Part shown: piece after piece, positions 1 to 10,770 of the stretch
Numbering within the stretch: the first letter of the stretch is position 1
How the letters are laid out: every line of letters starts with the position of its first letter
Assembly (NCBI GenBank): GCA_023213315.1
Contig: JAKCPI010005063.1
Coordinates: 29,832 to 93,831 of the forward strand
Length of the DNA: 64,000 bases
Origin: Euborellia annulipes
Taxonomy: Eukaryota > Arthropoda > Insecta > Dermaptera > Anisolabididae
Direction: 5' to 3'
Made by a program: the position numbers and the translations under genes
Notes under the pieces: generated by a model
Seen by the model: only the letters and a program-made list of their open reading frames with translations
The model's database searches: none
What the model was told of the DNA's origin: nothing

Positions 1-30
1 TTTATTTATCTACAATTGAAATATTCATAT

Positions 31-220
31 CAGGGCCGGATCTAGGGGGGGGGAGGGCAGTGGGTGCGTGTTTCCCGGGCGGCAGATTTTAGGGGGCGGC
101 ATTAAAGAAAGATTTACTAAAAAAAAGGTAAAATGATATGAATTTTGTTTAGAAAATTTTAAGGAGAGGGCGGCAAATTAAATTTTGCCCCCTCTAAAAA
201 ATCTCGTAGTTCCGGCCCTG
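31..220. mobile_element. hAT-type MITE with perfect 8-bp target duplication
   Basis: A 190-bp element is bounded by perfect 10-bp inverted ends (CAGGGCCGGA / TCCGGCCCTG) and flanked by the 8-bp direct repeat attcatat (23-30 and 221-228). An 8-bp duplication with CAGGG-type ends is the hAT signature. The core is G-rich (ggggggg, gggcggc) and has no coding capacity, so it is non-autonomous. Part of its interior (about 110-155) is nearly repeated inside the MITE at 49909-50265. Confidence 0.85.
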
Positions 221-514
221 ATTCATATAATAAGTATACAATAAAGTAGGGGATGCAAATATCAATTAAGGCTTAAAAAGCCTTTCTCGGTATATAATCT
301 TTATACATTAAAAAAAAATATAAAATAAAACATACATTAATTAAATACATGTAATTTGTTTTTTTAAATATGTCAACTATTTGATGATATCAAAGCCGTG
401 TTTATTCAAAATGAATTTCCAAAAACAAATTCCGAGAAATGATGAATTACAACCCATATTATTCCTCAAAAATATCAATTGAGCTTTAGAGAGAAAGAGA
501 GAACAAAAGGGCTC

Positions 515-522
515 TGACGTCA
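515..522. promoter_or_regulatory. TGACGTCA (CRE-like) palindrome
   Basis: A perfect 8-bp CREB/ATF palindrome lies just before a C-rich, proline-codon-like tract (530-660). No gene follows that I can support, so it may be a chance match or an old promoter remnant. Confidence 0.25.
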
Positions 523-924
523 CTACTAATCTACCTTTGCCGAAACGAAACGAAAACAATAGACGAAAAGTGACTCTTCCACCTCCACCCCCCCACCCCC
601 TTCCACAACCACCATCAGCATCATCACCCAATTCTTCTCTGTCAGTGCCAATTGCTTGCATTCAACGCCCACATACATTTACATATGTCAAGTGCTCACT
701 TACCTTTCCTTTCTTTCTTCCTACTCGCTATTTCCCCCCCCCTACCCCCTCCCTCCGTCTCTCTCTTTCGATATTATTTTTTCATTCTTTAATATATGCA
801 AATAAAATATCCGCGTATGATATTTAAATTTAAAATAAAAAAACTGTAAAAACGATTTTATTAGTAAATCATCATAATTTACTAAAACTTATTGCAATAT
901 TAGATTATTATTATCGCATGTTTT

Positions 925-1145
925 TTTTTCTTTCAGCAGTCTTTCGGCATCTGAGGCCATATAGACTTTAAAGGGTTTTTTTTATGTTAACATGTGATCT
1001 AGGCACATTTATTTATGCCAACTGCTATCCAGTTAATTTATATAAATATTTAACGGACGCCTGGAATACGAACCCACTCCCCTTGGCTTTTGAGGTTATC
1101 AATATTGACATTTTTTTTAACCTCTCGGTCACGGGGTGGGGAGTC
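925..1145 (-). mobile_element. Family B tRNA-like SINE, near full length
   Basis: Read on the minus strand, a tRNA-like head comes first (A-box-like GACCGAGAGGTT; B box GGGTTCGTATTCC near 1060-1085). It is followed by a short body ending in 'aaataaatgtgcct' and the family tail GCCTCAGATGCCGAAAGAC (about 935-960). The same head, body and tail order recurs at 3395, 44600, 58206 and 62483, which defines the family. Confidence 0.65.
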
Positions 1146-1292
1146 AAAATCCTGACATAAAAGAAAAACCTTCGCTCGGGTAACTCGCCATTCACGTATT
1201 CACAGAAAATGAGCATGTGAGTGAATTTTAAACATTTATTATTTGTTATAGAAGAGAGAATGTTGTGTATTTGTATAAAAGAGAAATTTTTG

Positions 1293-1400
1293 TTTAAGGT
1301 CTTTTTCGAAATCTGAGGCATTTAGATTTCAATACAATTGAAATAAATTTTTTTTTGCCTGGGACGGGATGCGAACCCTCGACCTTTAGCCCCAGAAAGA
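1293..1400 (-). mobile_element. Family B SINE, short subfamily
   Basis: The minus strand shows a B-box-like GGGTTCGCATCCCGTCCC, then an AT-rich linker with a small ATTTCAATTGAAAT-like palindrome, then the tail CTCAGATTTCGAAAAAGACC. The long palindromic body of the other subfamily is absent. Similar short copies lie at 3257, 23240, 30995 and 59132. Confidence 0.55.
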
Positions 1401-2429
1401 GAAATTAATGACATTTATTTAATTGTGAAATGAATTAAATAATAAGCAACCCGTTGAAAGGGTTTTCTAAAAGAAAACTCATCTAACAATATTTGTGCAT
1501 TCCAAATTCGATTATCTTTTCTTTTGAACATTTCACGATCTAAGAAAAATAGTGGCGAAAACGAAATATCAAAATTTCAAGCCTAATAACTTCACTCAAT
1601 AAATTTTAAACTGAAACTTCAATAGAGCAAGTTGGCTTCATGTTCCTCAGTCGTTACAAAATACTTCTCCGTTTAAACTATTGAGAGAGCAAAGTTTCAC
1701 AAAGCTCAACAAAATTGATCGGGAACAAGAAAAAAGCGGCTTTCGAGACGACTAGTCTTAATTAGAGATGTTCGATTATGGAAAAAAAATAATCGATTAT
1801 CAATTATTGGATCAGGACAGAGGAAAAAAAATATTTCTATTTTTCCCTCTCGCCAAAATCATTTGACCTTTTTTTTTTTAAGTAAAACGAACGAAAATGT
1901 TTTTGTGAAATTTCCATTTTTTCAAGAAAAGTCAGGAAGTGAAGGGGTCGAGATTACATTGAACATCTTGAAAATAGTATATTAAAGACGATTCATTCAG
2001 GGCGAAGAAAATTTGATGATGAAGCCTTCGTTGTTTTTGATATTGAAGATCTTCATTGCTTCTGCTCCTTCATACTTATTTAGATTCTCTACCCTCACTT
2101 ACGGAAATAACTTGACTTGCTCCTCAACTTGCCTCTGATAATTCATTAATTAACTGCTGGTTTGAGTCACAACCCTAAAATAATCCTTTCTGAAATTATC
2201 CACATCACGTTAATTAATTCTTGATCGATTTTAATTAATACCCGCCAAAGGGCAGAGAAAAGGGAATCTAACGTCTGCTTTTCAAGAGGCAAAACGCTCT
2301 TAAATATGTACGAAAATATTTCGTTAAATACAAACAAATAATATCAAAGATGAGTGGGACACAACTATATTCTCTTTAATAGCTTTTAAATAACTCCGTA
2401 TTGATTTCTAAATACATAATATGTAATAA
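1401..2429. other. AT-rich unique DNA, nothing recognised
   Basis: No ORF with protein-like composition, no inverted repeat of note and no match to the families found elsewhere in the window was seen. Confidence 0.5.
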
Positions 2430-2508
2430 GCAGTTAGTGTAACAACAAGACAAGATTGACAAGATGTCAAGCCTGTTAAGTAACGAATAAATAAATAAAT
2501 AAATAAAA
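2430..2508 (+). mobile_element. Possible LINE or SINE 3' end with (AATA)n tail
   Basis: A short non-repetitive stretch ends abruptly in five to six AATA units (about 2487-2508). Many non-LTR elements end in such simple tails, but no coding part is present. It could equally be a plain microsatellite. Confidence 0.3.
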
Positions 2509-2574
2509 ACTAGGTTGCAATTCAATATTCTAGAAAGTGAATGAATTTATTATTGATTCATTCATTCATTTTCA

Positions 2575-2760
2575 TTTAAGGCGATGTGTCTCGATCTGGA
2601 TCTACTGATCAACAGGAGGAGAGGGGGATGTGATGATTCACCATTAAAGAGAGATGCAGATGCATTTGATCCCCCTTCCCCAGAAGGCATTCCCTCTTGT
2701 CAAGTCCATCTGATTGATTCACCTGATAGGATCAAAGCCATTTATATATCATAACGGTAG
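2575..2760. other. Non-repetitive, less AT-rich island
   Basis: This is a balanced-composition stretch between AT-rich flanks with no copy elsewhere in the window and no open frame. It has several GAT-rich motifs (tgatgattcac, ctgattgattcacctgat). It may be a conserved non-coding element, but this is inference only. Confidence 0.25.
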
Positions 2761-3059
2761 GATTATTATTATGATTTTTTTTAATTAACTAAAATTAAGA
2801 ATTGGATTTCAATTTCAACTTTTCAATTTTGTTTTATAAAAATACAGTTTGAATTCTAACATTTTATTCATTAATTTTGTAGAGAAAAATTGCGGAGACT
2901 TAAAAAATAGTGTCAAATAAACTTTTGATTTTAATTTTTTAAGCTTCCACAGATGTTTCATTTTATTGTGAATTCTTTGTAAAAATTTCAACGTTTCAGC
3001 TACCCTCAGGTATAATTCAGCCTAAGATGTCACGGATCTGTAACACTTCGGATAAGATT

Positions 3060-3130
3060 GTTTGTGATCTAAATTCTGAAGAAGACCACAGAATGAGTGG
3101 TCGAAACGTAATTTCTACAAAGAAACCATA
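3060..3130 (+). mobile_element. Repeat end with CTGAAGA-hairpin-GAAACG motif
   Basis: At 3076-3108 CTGAAGA is followed by one base, a 6-bp stem (GACCAC/GTGGTC) with a 7-base loop, then GAAACG. The same syntax occurs in both inverted arms of the Penelope-like element at 51774-52721. It is probably a solitary terminal-repeat remnant. Confidence 0.4.
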
Positions 3131-3256
3131 GTTAAATTAAACCGGAGAACAATTAATTAATTCTTGATTTGAATCATTTCACTCTGATAAATTTTAACAG
3201 GAATTTAATCATCTACCAAATAAAGACCATTTTAATAGAAGGCATTGTTATAATGT

Positions 3257-3367
3257 CCCTATCCTCAGGCGTAGAACATTATCCAAAAGCCAAGGGTTCG
3301 CATCCCGTCCCAGGTGAAGAATTTTTGACGGAGTCTAAATGGTCTCAGATGCCGAAAAAAGACATTA
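3257..3367 (+). mobile_element. Family B SINE, short subfamily
   Basis: The B-box-like GGGTTCGCATCCCGTCCC (about 3295) is followed by a short linker and the tail GGTCTCAGATGCCGAAAAAA. It is directly followed by a second SINE head of the long subfamily. Confidence 0.55.
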
Positions 3368-3394
3368 AACAAATTTAAAAAAATGTCACTACCC

Positions 3395-3530
3395 TCCGTG
3401 GTCCAGAGATGTTGACAAATGTCATTATTGATAACCTAAAAAACTAAGGGGAGTGAGTTTGGATGCCAAGCAATCCGATGAATTCATTTAAACCATTTGG
3501 ATGCCAAATGGTATATATAAATATGATAGA
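3395..3530 (+). mobile_element. Family B SINE, long subfamily, 3'-incomplete
   Basis: The head has 'gtggtccagagatgttg' and 'gtcattattgataacct', as in the copies at 925 and 44041. It is followed by the family palindrome 'aaccatttggatgccaaat'. The tail is missing and the copy runs straight into the foldback that starts near 3528. Confidence 0.55.
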
Positions 3531-4085
3531 TTTTGATAGGACAGGTTCAGCCAAATAAAAAGCCTTTATATGCTTCTCAACTCCGAAGACGTTTCGGGAT
3601 ATATTTAATGTCTCATCATCAGTGAAAATTAGCATAAAGGTAGTCATTAATATACAGAATATGTACAGTGAGGGACAATACTAAGTCCCACCCATGCTTT
3701 TTCTACATGTGATTATTTCATTGTTTAAAAAAAAAATTATTATATATTTTTTAATGAAAACTTTCATGGTTCAAACCTAGAAAATTTTCTATAAAGATTT
3801 TCATTTTCTTTAATAAAAACAATGAAATAATCACAAGTAGAAAACGTATGGGTGGGACTTAATATTGACTCTCACTGTACATATAAATTTCATATAATGA
3901 ATAGGCCTCGAAGCTTCATGAGAGGAAATTTTCTCAATATCCTCAGATATTGAGAAATTTTCTTTTCTAATTTTCGATATAAGCACGGACTGATGATGAG
4001 ACATTAAATATATCTCGAAACGTCTCCGGAGTTGAGAAGCATATAAAGGCTTTTTATTTGGCTGAACCTGCCCTATCAAAATCTA
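3528..4085. mobile_element. Foldback element with hairpin-motif arms
   Basis: Two inverted arms of about 100 bp (3528-3628 and 3983-4085) match closely, and each carries CTGATGATGAGACAT followed by TATCTC/TATCCC and GAAACGTC. The interior is split by a separate 212-bp mariner-type MITE. The layout parallels the Penelope-like element at 51774-52721, but no coding remnant is left here. Confidence 0.6.
3666..3877. mobile_element. Tc1/mariner-type palindromic MITE, TA target site
   Basis: Inverted arms start CAGTGAGGGACAATACTAAG and end with the reverse complement of a close variant. TA flanks both sides (3664-3665 and 3878-3879). The CAGTGRGGGAC-type end with TA duplication is typical of mariner-like elements. 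It sits inside the inverted arms of the preceding foldback, so it inserted later. Confidence 0.75.
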
Positions 4086-4592
4086 ATACATTCACAGCCA
4101 CCAAATCTCATTTAAATTAATATGCCTGGACCCTCCCTCCCCAAAATATATATCGTAATTAATGTAAGTATTGTTTAAAATCGAAAAGACTAAAAAAAAA
4201 ATGTTTTTATTCTTGGGATTAAATTCCTCTCATTCTTTTTTTTTAGAGGAACAAGAACAAGAACCTTGAGAAGAAAGAGGAAAAGCATAATAATAATAAT
4301 TTGGTTAATAACCGTGTATGAATTCTAATTGTCTTAGGCATATAAAACGCCCTGGTGAAATGGCAGAGGACAAACAGACAGACAGACGGTGTGGTGTGTC
4401 TTATTGTATTTTCCTGATGAGCCTCTCCACAAATACGTGCCAACTGATTAGCATAATAACACTAGGCTTTTGCATGCGAATTATTCATTGATTTGTCAAA
4501 ATAAAAAATAAGAATTTTTTTCTTTTTTAGGAAAAAAATGAAAAATTTATGTGGAAACAGTATTTAATATTTTCAATGAGATACTAGCTGAT

Positions 4593-4667
4593 ATGTTTAG
4601 ACTTGGTGTATTATTTCAACAATAAAAAATGTTTTTATTGATAAAATAATACACCAAGTCTAAACAT
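4593..4667. repeat. 75-bp near-perfect hairpin
   Basis: ATGTTTAGACTTGGTGTATT is mirrored by AATACACCAAGTCTAAACAT with a short loop, giving a stem of about 36 bp with few mismatches. It resembles a collapsed mariner-derived MITE more than a gene. A piece with similar wording (tttttattgatgaaataatt) lies near 11310. Confidence 0.6.
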
Positions 4668-4684
4668 AACACCTTTTTAAGCCT

Positions 4685-4930
4685 GAAGAAAATAAGCTTC
4701 GAGGTTGAAATTTTATATTTAGGTTAGGCACCCAGTGAAGCGTGAAAATAAGCTTTTGAACAAAATCGGCCAAGAAGTAGCTACTAGTGTTTTACTGAAG
4801 TACTTTTTCAATTTTTCTTTAAATTGGCTTTAACGATTTTGATTAAAATTCATAAATAAACTATTTTTTATATGCCCTTTAAAAAGTATATCAGTAAAAT
4901 TGTTCGTGTTTGAAGTACACTTCTCTGATG
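4685..4930 (-). mobile_element. Family A fragment, variant subfamily (A2)
   Basis: The minus-strand copy of the family A middle contains 'ggttgaaattttatattt', the AAGCTTTTGAACAAAATCGG block and the ACTAGT/TACTTTTTC block. It then ends in the variant 'ctttaaaaagtatatcag' shared with 22735-22990 but not with other copies. Confidence 0.75.
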
Positions 4931-5195
4931 TAGAATTTCAGATTTTTCAAATTCATTTTTCGGCTCTTCCTTCCATTGAGCCAATGTTAATTCTCCTTTG
5001 GAACATTGGAACATTTTACACATTTAAAAAATTTTTTTTCGAATTTTTATGAAATTTTGTAATTATTTAGGATTCTCTATTGTGTATAAAATATCCAAAT
5101 ATGAGATTAAAATTTTGAAAAATAATCATAGTTCATTTCAAGCAGTCAAAATTTAAAATACAGAAAGCTTATGGCAATTTTAAATCAATTGACTT
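4931..5195. repeat. Block A', also found next to family A at 46 kb
   Basis: The region around 5000-5195 is the reverse complement, with divergence, of 46076-46260. Shared wording includes 'tattgtgtataaaatatcca' and 'tttcaagcagtca'. In both places it abuts the same end of a family A copy. Confidence 0.65.
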
Positions 5196-5880
5196 TTTAC
5201 TTTCCTTTACCTTTATATATGTTAATATAGAGAGAGAGAAAGTATTGCGATCATGTCAAAAATTAAATAAATGTCGAGATTTTGATGGATATACCCGTTT
5301 TGAAGTCCCCTCAAGAACGAAAAGAGCTAGGAAACTGAAATTTTGTTTAATTTAGGCATCCCCTTGGAACGTGCCACGAAGCTTTTGATTAAAATCTGCC
5401 AAAGAGTACTAGTACTTTATTGTTGTACTTTTTCAGTTTTTTTCGATTTTCTCAAAATTCGCTCCAACGATTTTGTTTAAAATTCATAAATCAATTATTT
5501 TTTAAAAGCTCTTTAAAATGTATATTCTAATTTTGCTATTGAAATCTTATGAAGACCACTTTACTCTTGTATTTCATAGGAAAGATAGGAGAAATGGTTG
5601 CCATGGTAACAAAATATAAATAAATATTTTCGCATGTTTATAAATTTTACATCTTGAATTCAGATGTACCGTACAGGCGGAAACTAAATATATGTCGACA
5701 CAAAAAATCTGGTATGACAAGCATAAATACCTTCGGAAATCTAAAGTTGTGTGCTGTGCGACTAGTCACACCATATATTTTTTTTTTACTTATGAAATGC
5801 AAGTGGTAGTTAGGAACTAAGGTGCTATGGGAAACTAAATATATCTCGACACAGTCACACTAGATTTTTTAAATTTGCTT
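5196..5880 (-). mobile_element. Family A copy, nearly full length
   Basis: The minus-strand copy runs from the terminal hairpin (tttactttcctttacc ... agagagaaagtattg) through GTTGCCATGGTAAC at 5597-5610 to the opening hairpin near 5700-5790. A second small piece of the opening end follows at 5821-5880. No open frame is present. Confidence 0.85.
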
Positions 5881-6236
5881 TTTAATTTTATATAGGCGAT
5901 AGAGCAAATTCGATTTTTGTACCTCAAACTCGAAATGCCTTGCATTTCGGTTGCTCATAAGCCTAGAAAATTTGGAATTTGGATAACATCGCGTTTGATC
6001 AAGAAAAAGGCGACTATCAACAAGACTCAACATATTTATCAAAAATCATTTAATCAAAAATTCAATAGATGCTCTACTTATTGAAATTTATTTGAATGTG
6101 AATTCACTTCTGAATTCAATTCTTGAATTTGTCTACTTTTCTGTCTTACATTATTTCATTTTGAGGAAATGAATTCCTCCCTTTCTCTCTTTTATGGTAA
6201 TAATATTAATAGAATCGTTTGACTAATAGATTCAAA

Positions 6237-6445
6237 TGAGAGACGAGAGTCAGGTGCATATGTGACTGTCTTGGGACTGACTGCTGCATATGTATTGACA
6301 CGATTGCACAGGGCATGTGAATGTGTGTCTGTGCACAAAGTGCACTATACTGCAGCCCACGTCACGCCCTTCATTTGCATAAGTGTATGTGTGGCACTCA
6401 CTCACACCGTTGCATGCTCTAGAAAAAATAAATAAAGATGGTATC
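6237..6445. other. Non-repetitive island with octamer and E-box-like motifs
   Basis: A single-copy stretch of balanced composition contains two CATATG E-boxes, TGCACAAAGTGCA and ATTTGCAT (about 6373). It is a candidate regulatory element on motif grounds only, and no adjacent gene is visible. Confidence 0.25.
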
Positions 6446-7688
6446 AGTATAATGCAAATGCAACGACTAACATGTTTAACGCCCTTCTTTTTTTTTTCTC
6501 GTCATGGGAAAATTAATAAAAAAAATCTGGTGGTGCAACAAAATACAACAAATGAAAATTTTTTAGCTTTCACTGTACGTAGTACTAAGGGAGAAAGTTT
6601 ATGCAGATATTTCGGTGTCCGTCCGTCTGTCCGTACGAATAAAATCACTTGAACGCCGGTCGTAGAAAAATTAGCATCAAAAACTGGTTCAGGGAAAAAT
6701 ACGTTTTAATCCCTAGCACTTCCGGTTTTTTAAAAAATGTTCCCTTCCATTTGTTTACATTTTAATTTTTTGTTTACATTCATCAGAACGTAAACGAATT
6801 TTTCTTAAATATGGAGAAATAACCTCTTTTAATTTCTCATTTTTATGGCAGTTGTATATTTTGACGCGCCACGAGTTACGTCACCATCATAAACATCTAT
6901 CAGGTCACGTAACTTTTTTTTTACGATTATAGGGTCATGTGACACATCGATTCACATCAATTTTTCATTTCAAATCGAAAGAAATGTGTCATAACGTTCA
7001 GCCACCAAATAAAATGTTTATTTACTATTAAACAAGAAAATCCACGGTGAGAGCGCCACTTTGAATTTACTACTGTAAATTCTTTCTTACTTTTTTAGTT
7101 ACACAAATGTGCTATATCTCTAAGTCTTATATAATTTTATTATCAAATCATATTCTTAAGAGAGGCTTATTTCTTAAATAATTAAACAATTCTTAAACAA
7201 AATAAAAAATGATGGTGTAAAAATACAGCGGAGAGAGAGATTTTGCCACCGGGCTCTTTCATTTAATTTAAGTTAAAAAAAAATCTTGAGAGAGAGAGAG
7301 AGAAAAAAAGGAGAGCGAAAAAAACCTTATATTAAACAAAACAAAACAAGACAAAAAAAAAGAGAGAAAAAGAATATTATTATTTTATATACTTTCTATT
7401 TGAGATGCCAACAAGCGGAAAATGGAAGTCCTTTTTATGCATGTATTATTTCAACAAAAGAAAAAAAATATCATTTAAGGACAAATGCAAAGAATGAACT
7501 TGAAAAGCCAAGTTAATTTTTTTTAATATTAATGTCATCTAAAATAAAAGTGACTAACAGCACAGCCTATTACTTTATGATTACCGTAGGAACTGTCGCA
7601 CCAAATTTTACACGAGCATTTTTAAATTTTTATTTAAATAAAAATATCATATCGCCTAATCTGGCGTGATGAAAAGCCAGTTCTTGCA
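6446..7688. other. AT-rich DNA without a recognised gene
   Basis: It holds poly-T, a (GA)n run near 7288-7304 and a 'gtccgtccgtctgtccgt' segment near 6618 whose wording recalls the CTGTCTGT block of family A. No coding sequence or clear element boundaries were seen. Confidence 0.4.
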
Positions 7689-7912
7689 TATGGGCGTAGC
7701 TAGAGAATTCGGCTGGGGGGGGGGGCATGGGACCAGCCATCCTCGCTGGGGGGGGGGGGCATAGGACCAGTCATCCTCCGGGGGGGGGGCAGGAAGGCCC
7801 CATATTTTCTCAATTTTTCTTGGGGCGGGGAGCTTTCTGAAGGGAGGGGGCACGAGCCTTCTGGGGGGGCCGGTCTCCCCCCCCCCCCGGCACCCCTCTA
7901 GTTACGCCATTG
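7689..7912. mobile_element. hAT-type MITE, G-rich core
   Basis: The ends TATGGGCGTAGCTAGAG and CTCTAGTTACGCCATTG are inverted. The element is flanked by perfect 8-bp duplications ttcttgca (7681-7688 and 7913-7920). Long G and C runs fill the core. It is non-coding, with the same design as 24026-24299 and 54601-54763. Confidence 0.85.
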
Positions 7913-8218
7913 TTCTTGCAGTGAAAAAAGGAGTAATTTAAGAAAACAAAGTTTTATTACAGATTATTTCAAGAGATAAATATGTAATTTTGCATTATAT
8001 TAAATGTTTCGGATAAATCGGCATTTTCAGAATCCGGCATAGGGCCGGTCTCGTTTAGTCCGGATTAGCAAAACTCTACTACTCACACTAAATTTATTTG
8101 TATCGACATAAATAAATGAGTAAACACATGAGGGATCATCACTTAAAAGTGATGTCCACTATTATCAACCTGAAATTTTGAAATAAAAAATTTTTTTTTC
8201 TCTAAATACACTCTAGTC

Positions 8219-8930
8219 TACATGTCGTCGGTCAGTACAAGACCAGTCTAACTCCAAAAATGCAATTTTGAATTGTTTTTCCACAAATTATCTCTACTAT
8301 CTTTGTGCAAGTCTGTTTCTTAAACAACTTAGTGGATCATCCCTAGATTCTTCTTCTTATTCTTCTTTCTTTGCCTTAATCCCGCGGTGCGGGGTCGGCG
8401 GAGGTGTTCATGGGTTTTTTGAGACTGGGAACGAAAAGAACGGCCCGTCGCATGTTGAAAAGAGGAAGGAAGAGACAGACATGCAAAGAATAGAAAGACT
8501 GCCAGTCACAGCTCGGGTAGCTCGTGGTCGCCATCCATGTACTCACAAGATGTGAGCCCCTGAGCATTAAACGACTTTGCCAACTCAGCCAACTTTGATC
8601 ATCCCTAGATTGAACATGGGTAAATGTATTTGTGGAGCGGGGACCTTCAACTCTTTAAAAAACATGAAATATTTCGTTGGGTGCAAAAAAGGATCATCTT
8701 GGAGTTTTACCCATAAATTACTCAAAAAATATTAATAATAATAATGGTATTGAGAGTGGAATAAAACCTTTGGAAATTTATAGCAGAGTGCTATGATTGT
8801 GAGATGATTCGGGCAAAATTTCAGCAACGGTTTTGGACGGAAAGGAAAAGCAGAAACTTTAATCGGCTCTCCTGAAAAATCGCTTCTTTTTTTTTGAGTT
8901 AGACCGGTCTTGTACTGGACCGACGATGTA
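8219..8930. mobile_element. TIR DNA element interrupted by a C SINE
   Basis: The ends are about 40 bp and inverted: GTCGTCGGTCAGTACAAGAC near 8224 and GTCTTGTACTGGACCGACGA near 8910, each followed inwards by TCTAACTC. The interior (8612-8890) shows no convincing frame. Removing the SINE at 8350-8596 leaves an element of about 450 bp. The superfamily is not determined because the target duplication is unclear. Confidence 0.6.
8350..8596 (-). mobile_element. Family C SINE with perfect 15-bp target duplication
   Basis: The 15-bp repeat gatcatccctagatt flanks it exactly (8335-8349 and 8597-8611). On the minus strand it begins AAGTTGGCTGAGTTGG, a good Pol III A-box match (TGGCNNAGTNGG). It continues through a GC-richer body and the palindrome CCCCGCACCGCGGG, and ends in an AAGAAGAAG-type tail. 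Other copies are at 24588-24830, 53541-53742 and 15109-15158. Any open frames through it are chance. Confidence 0.85.
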
Positions 8931-8932
8931 AT

Positions 8933-10240
8933 CCTACTCCCATTTGACCTGCACTGCTGTTAATACGATTTAAATAAGGGATATATTAATACTACATATA
9001 TCTTCCCTCTAATTAAATCGCAAAAATTAATCAACTTTTTTCTTAATCACATTTTTAATCTCTTTCTTTTGAGATATTGTTGTTGCCAGCGAAAAAAAGA
9101 GATTTCACTTCTCTTGATATCCATTTAATTATTTTATCCTTATTTAATTTTGAGAAAGAAAGAAATTAAAAAAATTAAAAAAGAAAAAGCCTTTTTAATT
9201 TTTTTAAAATTAAAACTTCCAAAAAATTTCATTATGATTGATTGAAATGAAGAAAGAAAGAAAAAAAAATTAGTGGGAGGTTCTTTGAATTGCTGAGCTG
9301 CAAAAATATAATCGCAAGTTAACTGGAATTAAGCGAGTTGTCTGCTGCTGGAATGTCCTGATTAAAAACAACCACCCTCTATTCTGTGGCATGTGAAGCA
9401 TTCAACTTCGTTTATTCTATGATGACCTCTCTTCCTCTTTCTTTTTATTATTTTTTTTTATTATACAATAATATATTTCTTAAAATGTCTGCACTTTTAT
9501 TAATAGAGATAGGGTAGTAAGAGAGAGAGAGAGAGTTGCTTTATTGCTTGGGAGTACTAAAAAAATTGCATTTTTTTAGTGCAGTTTTTTTTATGTGAAA
9601 TTATTTAATCTAAAATTGAAGACTCATGAGTTCGAATTTTTTTTTATTTCTAATAATAAAAGAGTGTTTTAATATATATCCAGTACGAGATTCTAATTTA
9701 ACCAGCCGCGCCACCCACCTTCGGCGGGCGCCGAGCCCGGGTTTTGACGGCTCCCACAAATGTAAATAAATTTTTGATCTTAATATGAAAATCTTATCTT
9801 AATATAAATAATAAGATTTAATATTATGTCTGTTCGTTTCGTTTGCCGTTGTAGCATAATTTACACATTTTACCCTCCATTTTGTTCGTTTTTTTGTACG
9901 CTAGGTGAACACTTGCAAAACTTGCATGCACTTTTTCACAAAAATAGCGAGCACTTTTTACCATGGCAAGTGAAACGAACAAACATATTATTAATAATTA
10001 TTAAATTGAAATATTTTTATATTAGAATAGGAGAGTTTTTCATTAGCATTCACTGATAATGCAAATAATACGTAAATGTCTTCTCGTTTCTAACATCACA
10101 CACTGACAATTGCAAAGAATACTTAAAAGTATTCTCATTTTAAAAGAAATAAAAGTAAATAACTAGAAAATATTAGTAAACTAACATTTACTAATATTTC
10201 AAAGAATACATAAATATCTTTTCATTTGTAATAACTTTAT
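8933..10240. other. AT-rich DNA; GC patch near 9700-9755
   Basis: It is mostly poly-A/T and (GA)n (9512-9535). A short GC patch with CGGCGGGCGCCGAGCCCGGG near 9722 stands out but matches nothing recognised. Three degenerate tandem units of 'caaagaatacttaaaagtat' type lie at 10069-10235. Confidence 0.4.
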
Positions 10241-10244
10241 ACAT

Positions 10245-10770
10245 CCCCGTTTATTTACCCGAGGTGCTTTCGTGCACGAAGACACACACCTCAAACCCAA
10301 CCGGCCTCTGGCCTTAGCCATCTACCGGCACCCCGTGAAGTTACATTATTTCCTATCTCTAACTTCTCCTCCTGCTTTCGTCAGCTAGCTAGTGACCTAA
10401 TCCTTATTTCTGGTTCCAACCGGCTCTTTATATCCAACCTCTTCTATGCTCGGGAGGATGTCCTAGTTTGAGGAGGGCTCCCTCAGCACCGGCGTGTAGC
10501 CTGCTCCTTTTGAAGAATCCATCACTGAGAGGGAACCTTCTTTACTTCCCTTCCACAGGACGGGATGTCACAGAAACTCCCTCTCCTCGTAGAGTTGCCT
10601 GGGGGCTATTGTGGTCAGATCCAATATTCCAATCCAATAGCCTGTTTGAGGATTTGTTTACATTAAATAATTATTTTTATTTAATAAAAAATCTCGCAAA
10701 CCCAGGGTTTGAAAAGAGATCTTCTTAGTAGAAGCCGACACCCTAGCCCACTTCACCAGCTAGTCTCCGT
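10245..10770 (-). mobile_element. Possible long tRNA-derived SINE
   Basis: On the minus strand 10770-10690 looks like a tRNA head: TAGCTGGTGAAGTGGGCTA as A box and TTTTCAAACCCTGG as a degenerate B box. An unusually GC-rich, single-copy stretch follows, running to 10245. A plus-strand frame through 10468-10728 has no recognisable domain, and I treat it as chance. The SINE reading is tentative because no second copy is in the window. Confidence 0.35.

Noticed and set aside
537..827. Proline-rich 96-codon plus-strand frame
   Set aside because: Proline comes from C-runs and the second half is pyrimidine low complexity; no splice or conservation evidence.
8268..8555. Frames on both strands around 8.3-8.6 kb
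   Set aside because: They run through the family C SINE and its target duplication; similar frames recur at the other C copies because the SINE is GC-rich, not because it codes.
10468..10728. 86-codon plus-strand frame in a GC-richer stretch
   Set aside because: Its end lies in a tRNA-like SINE head read on the opposite strand, and no domain is visible.
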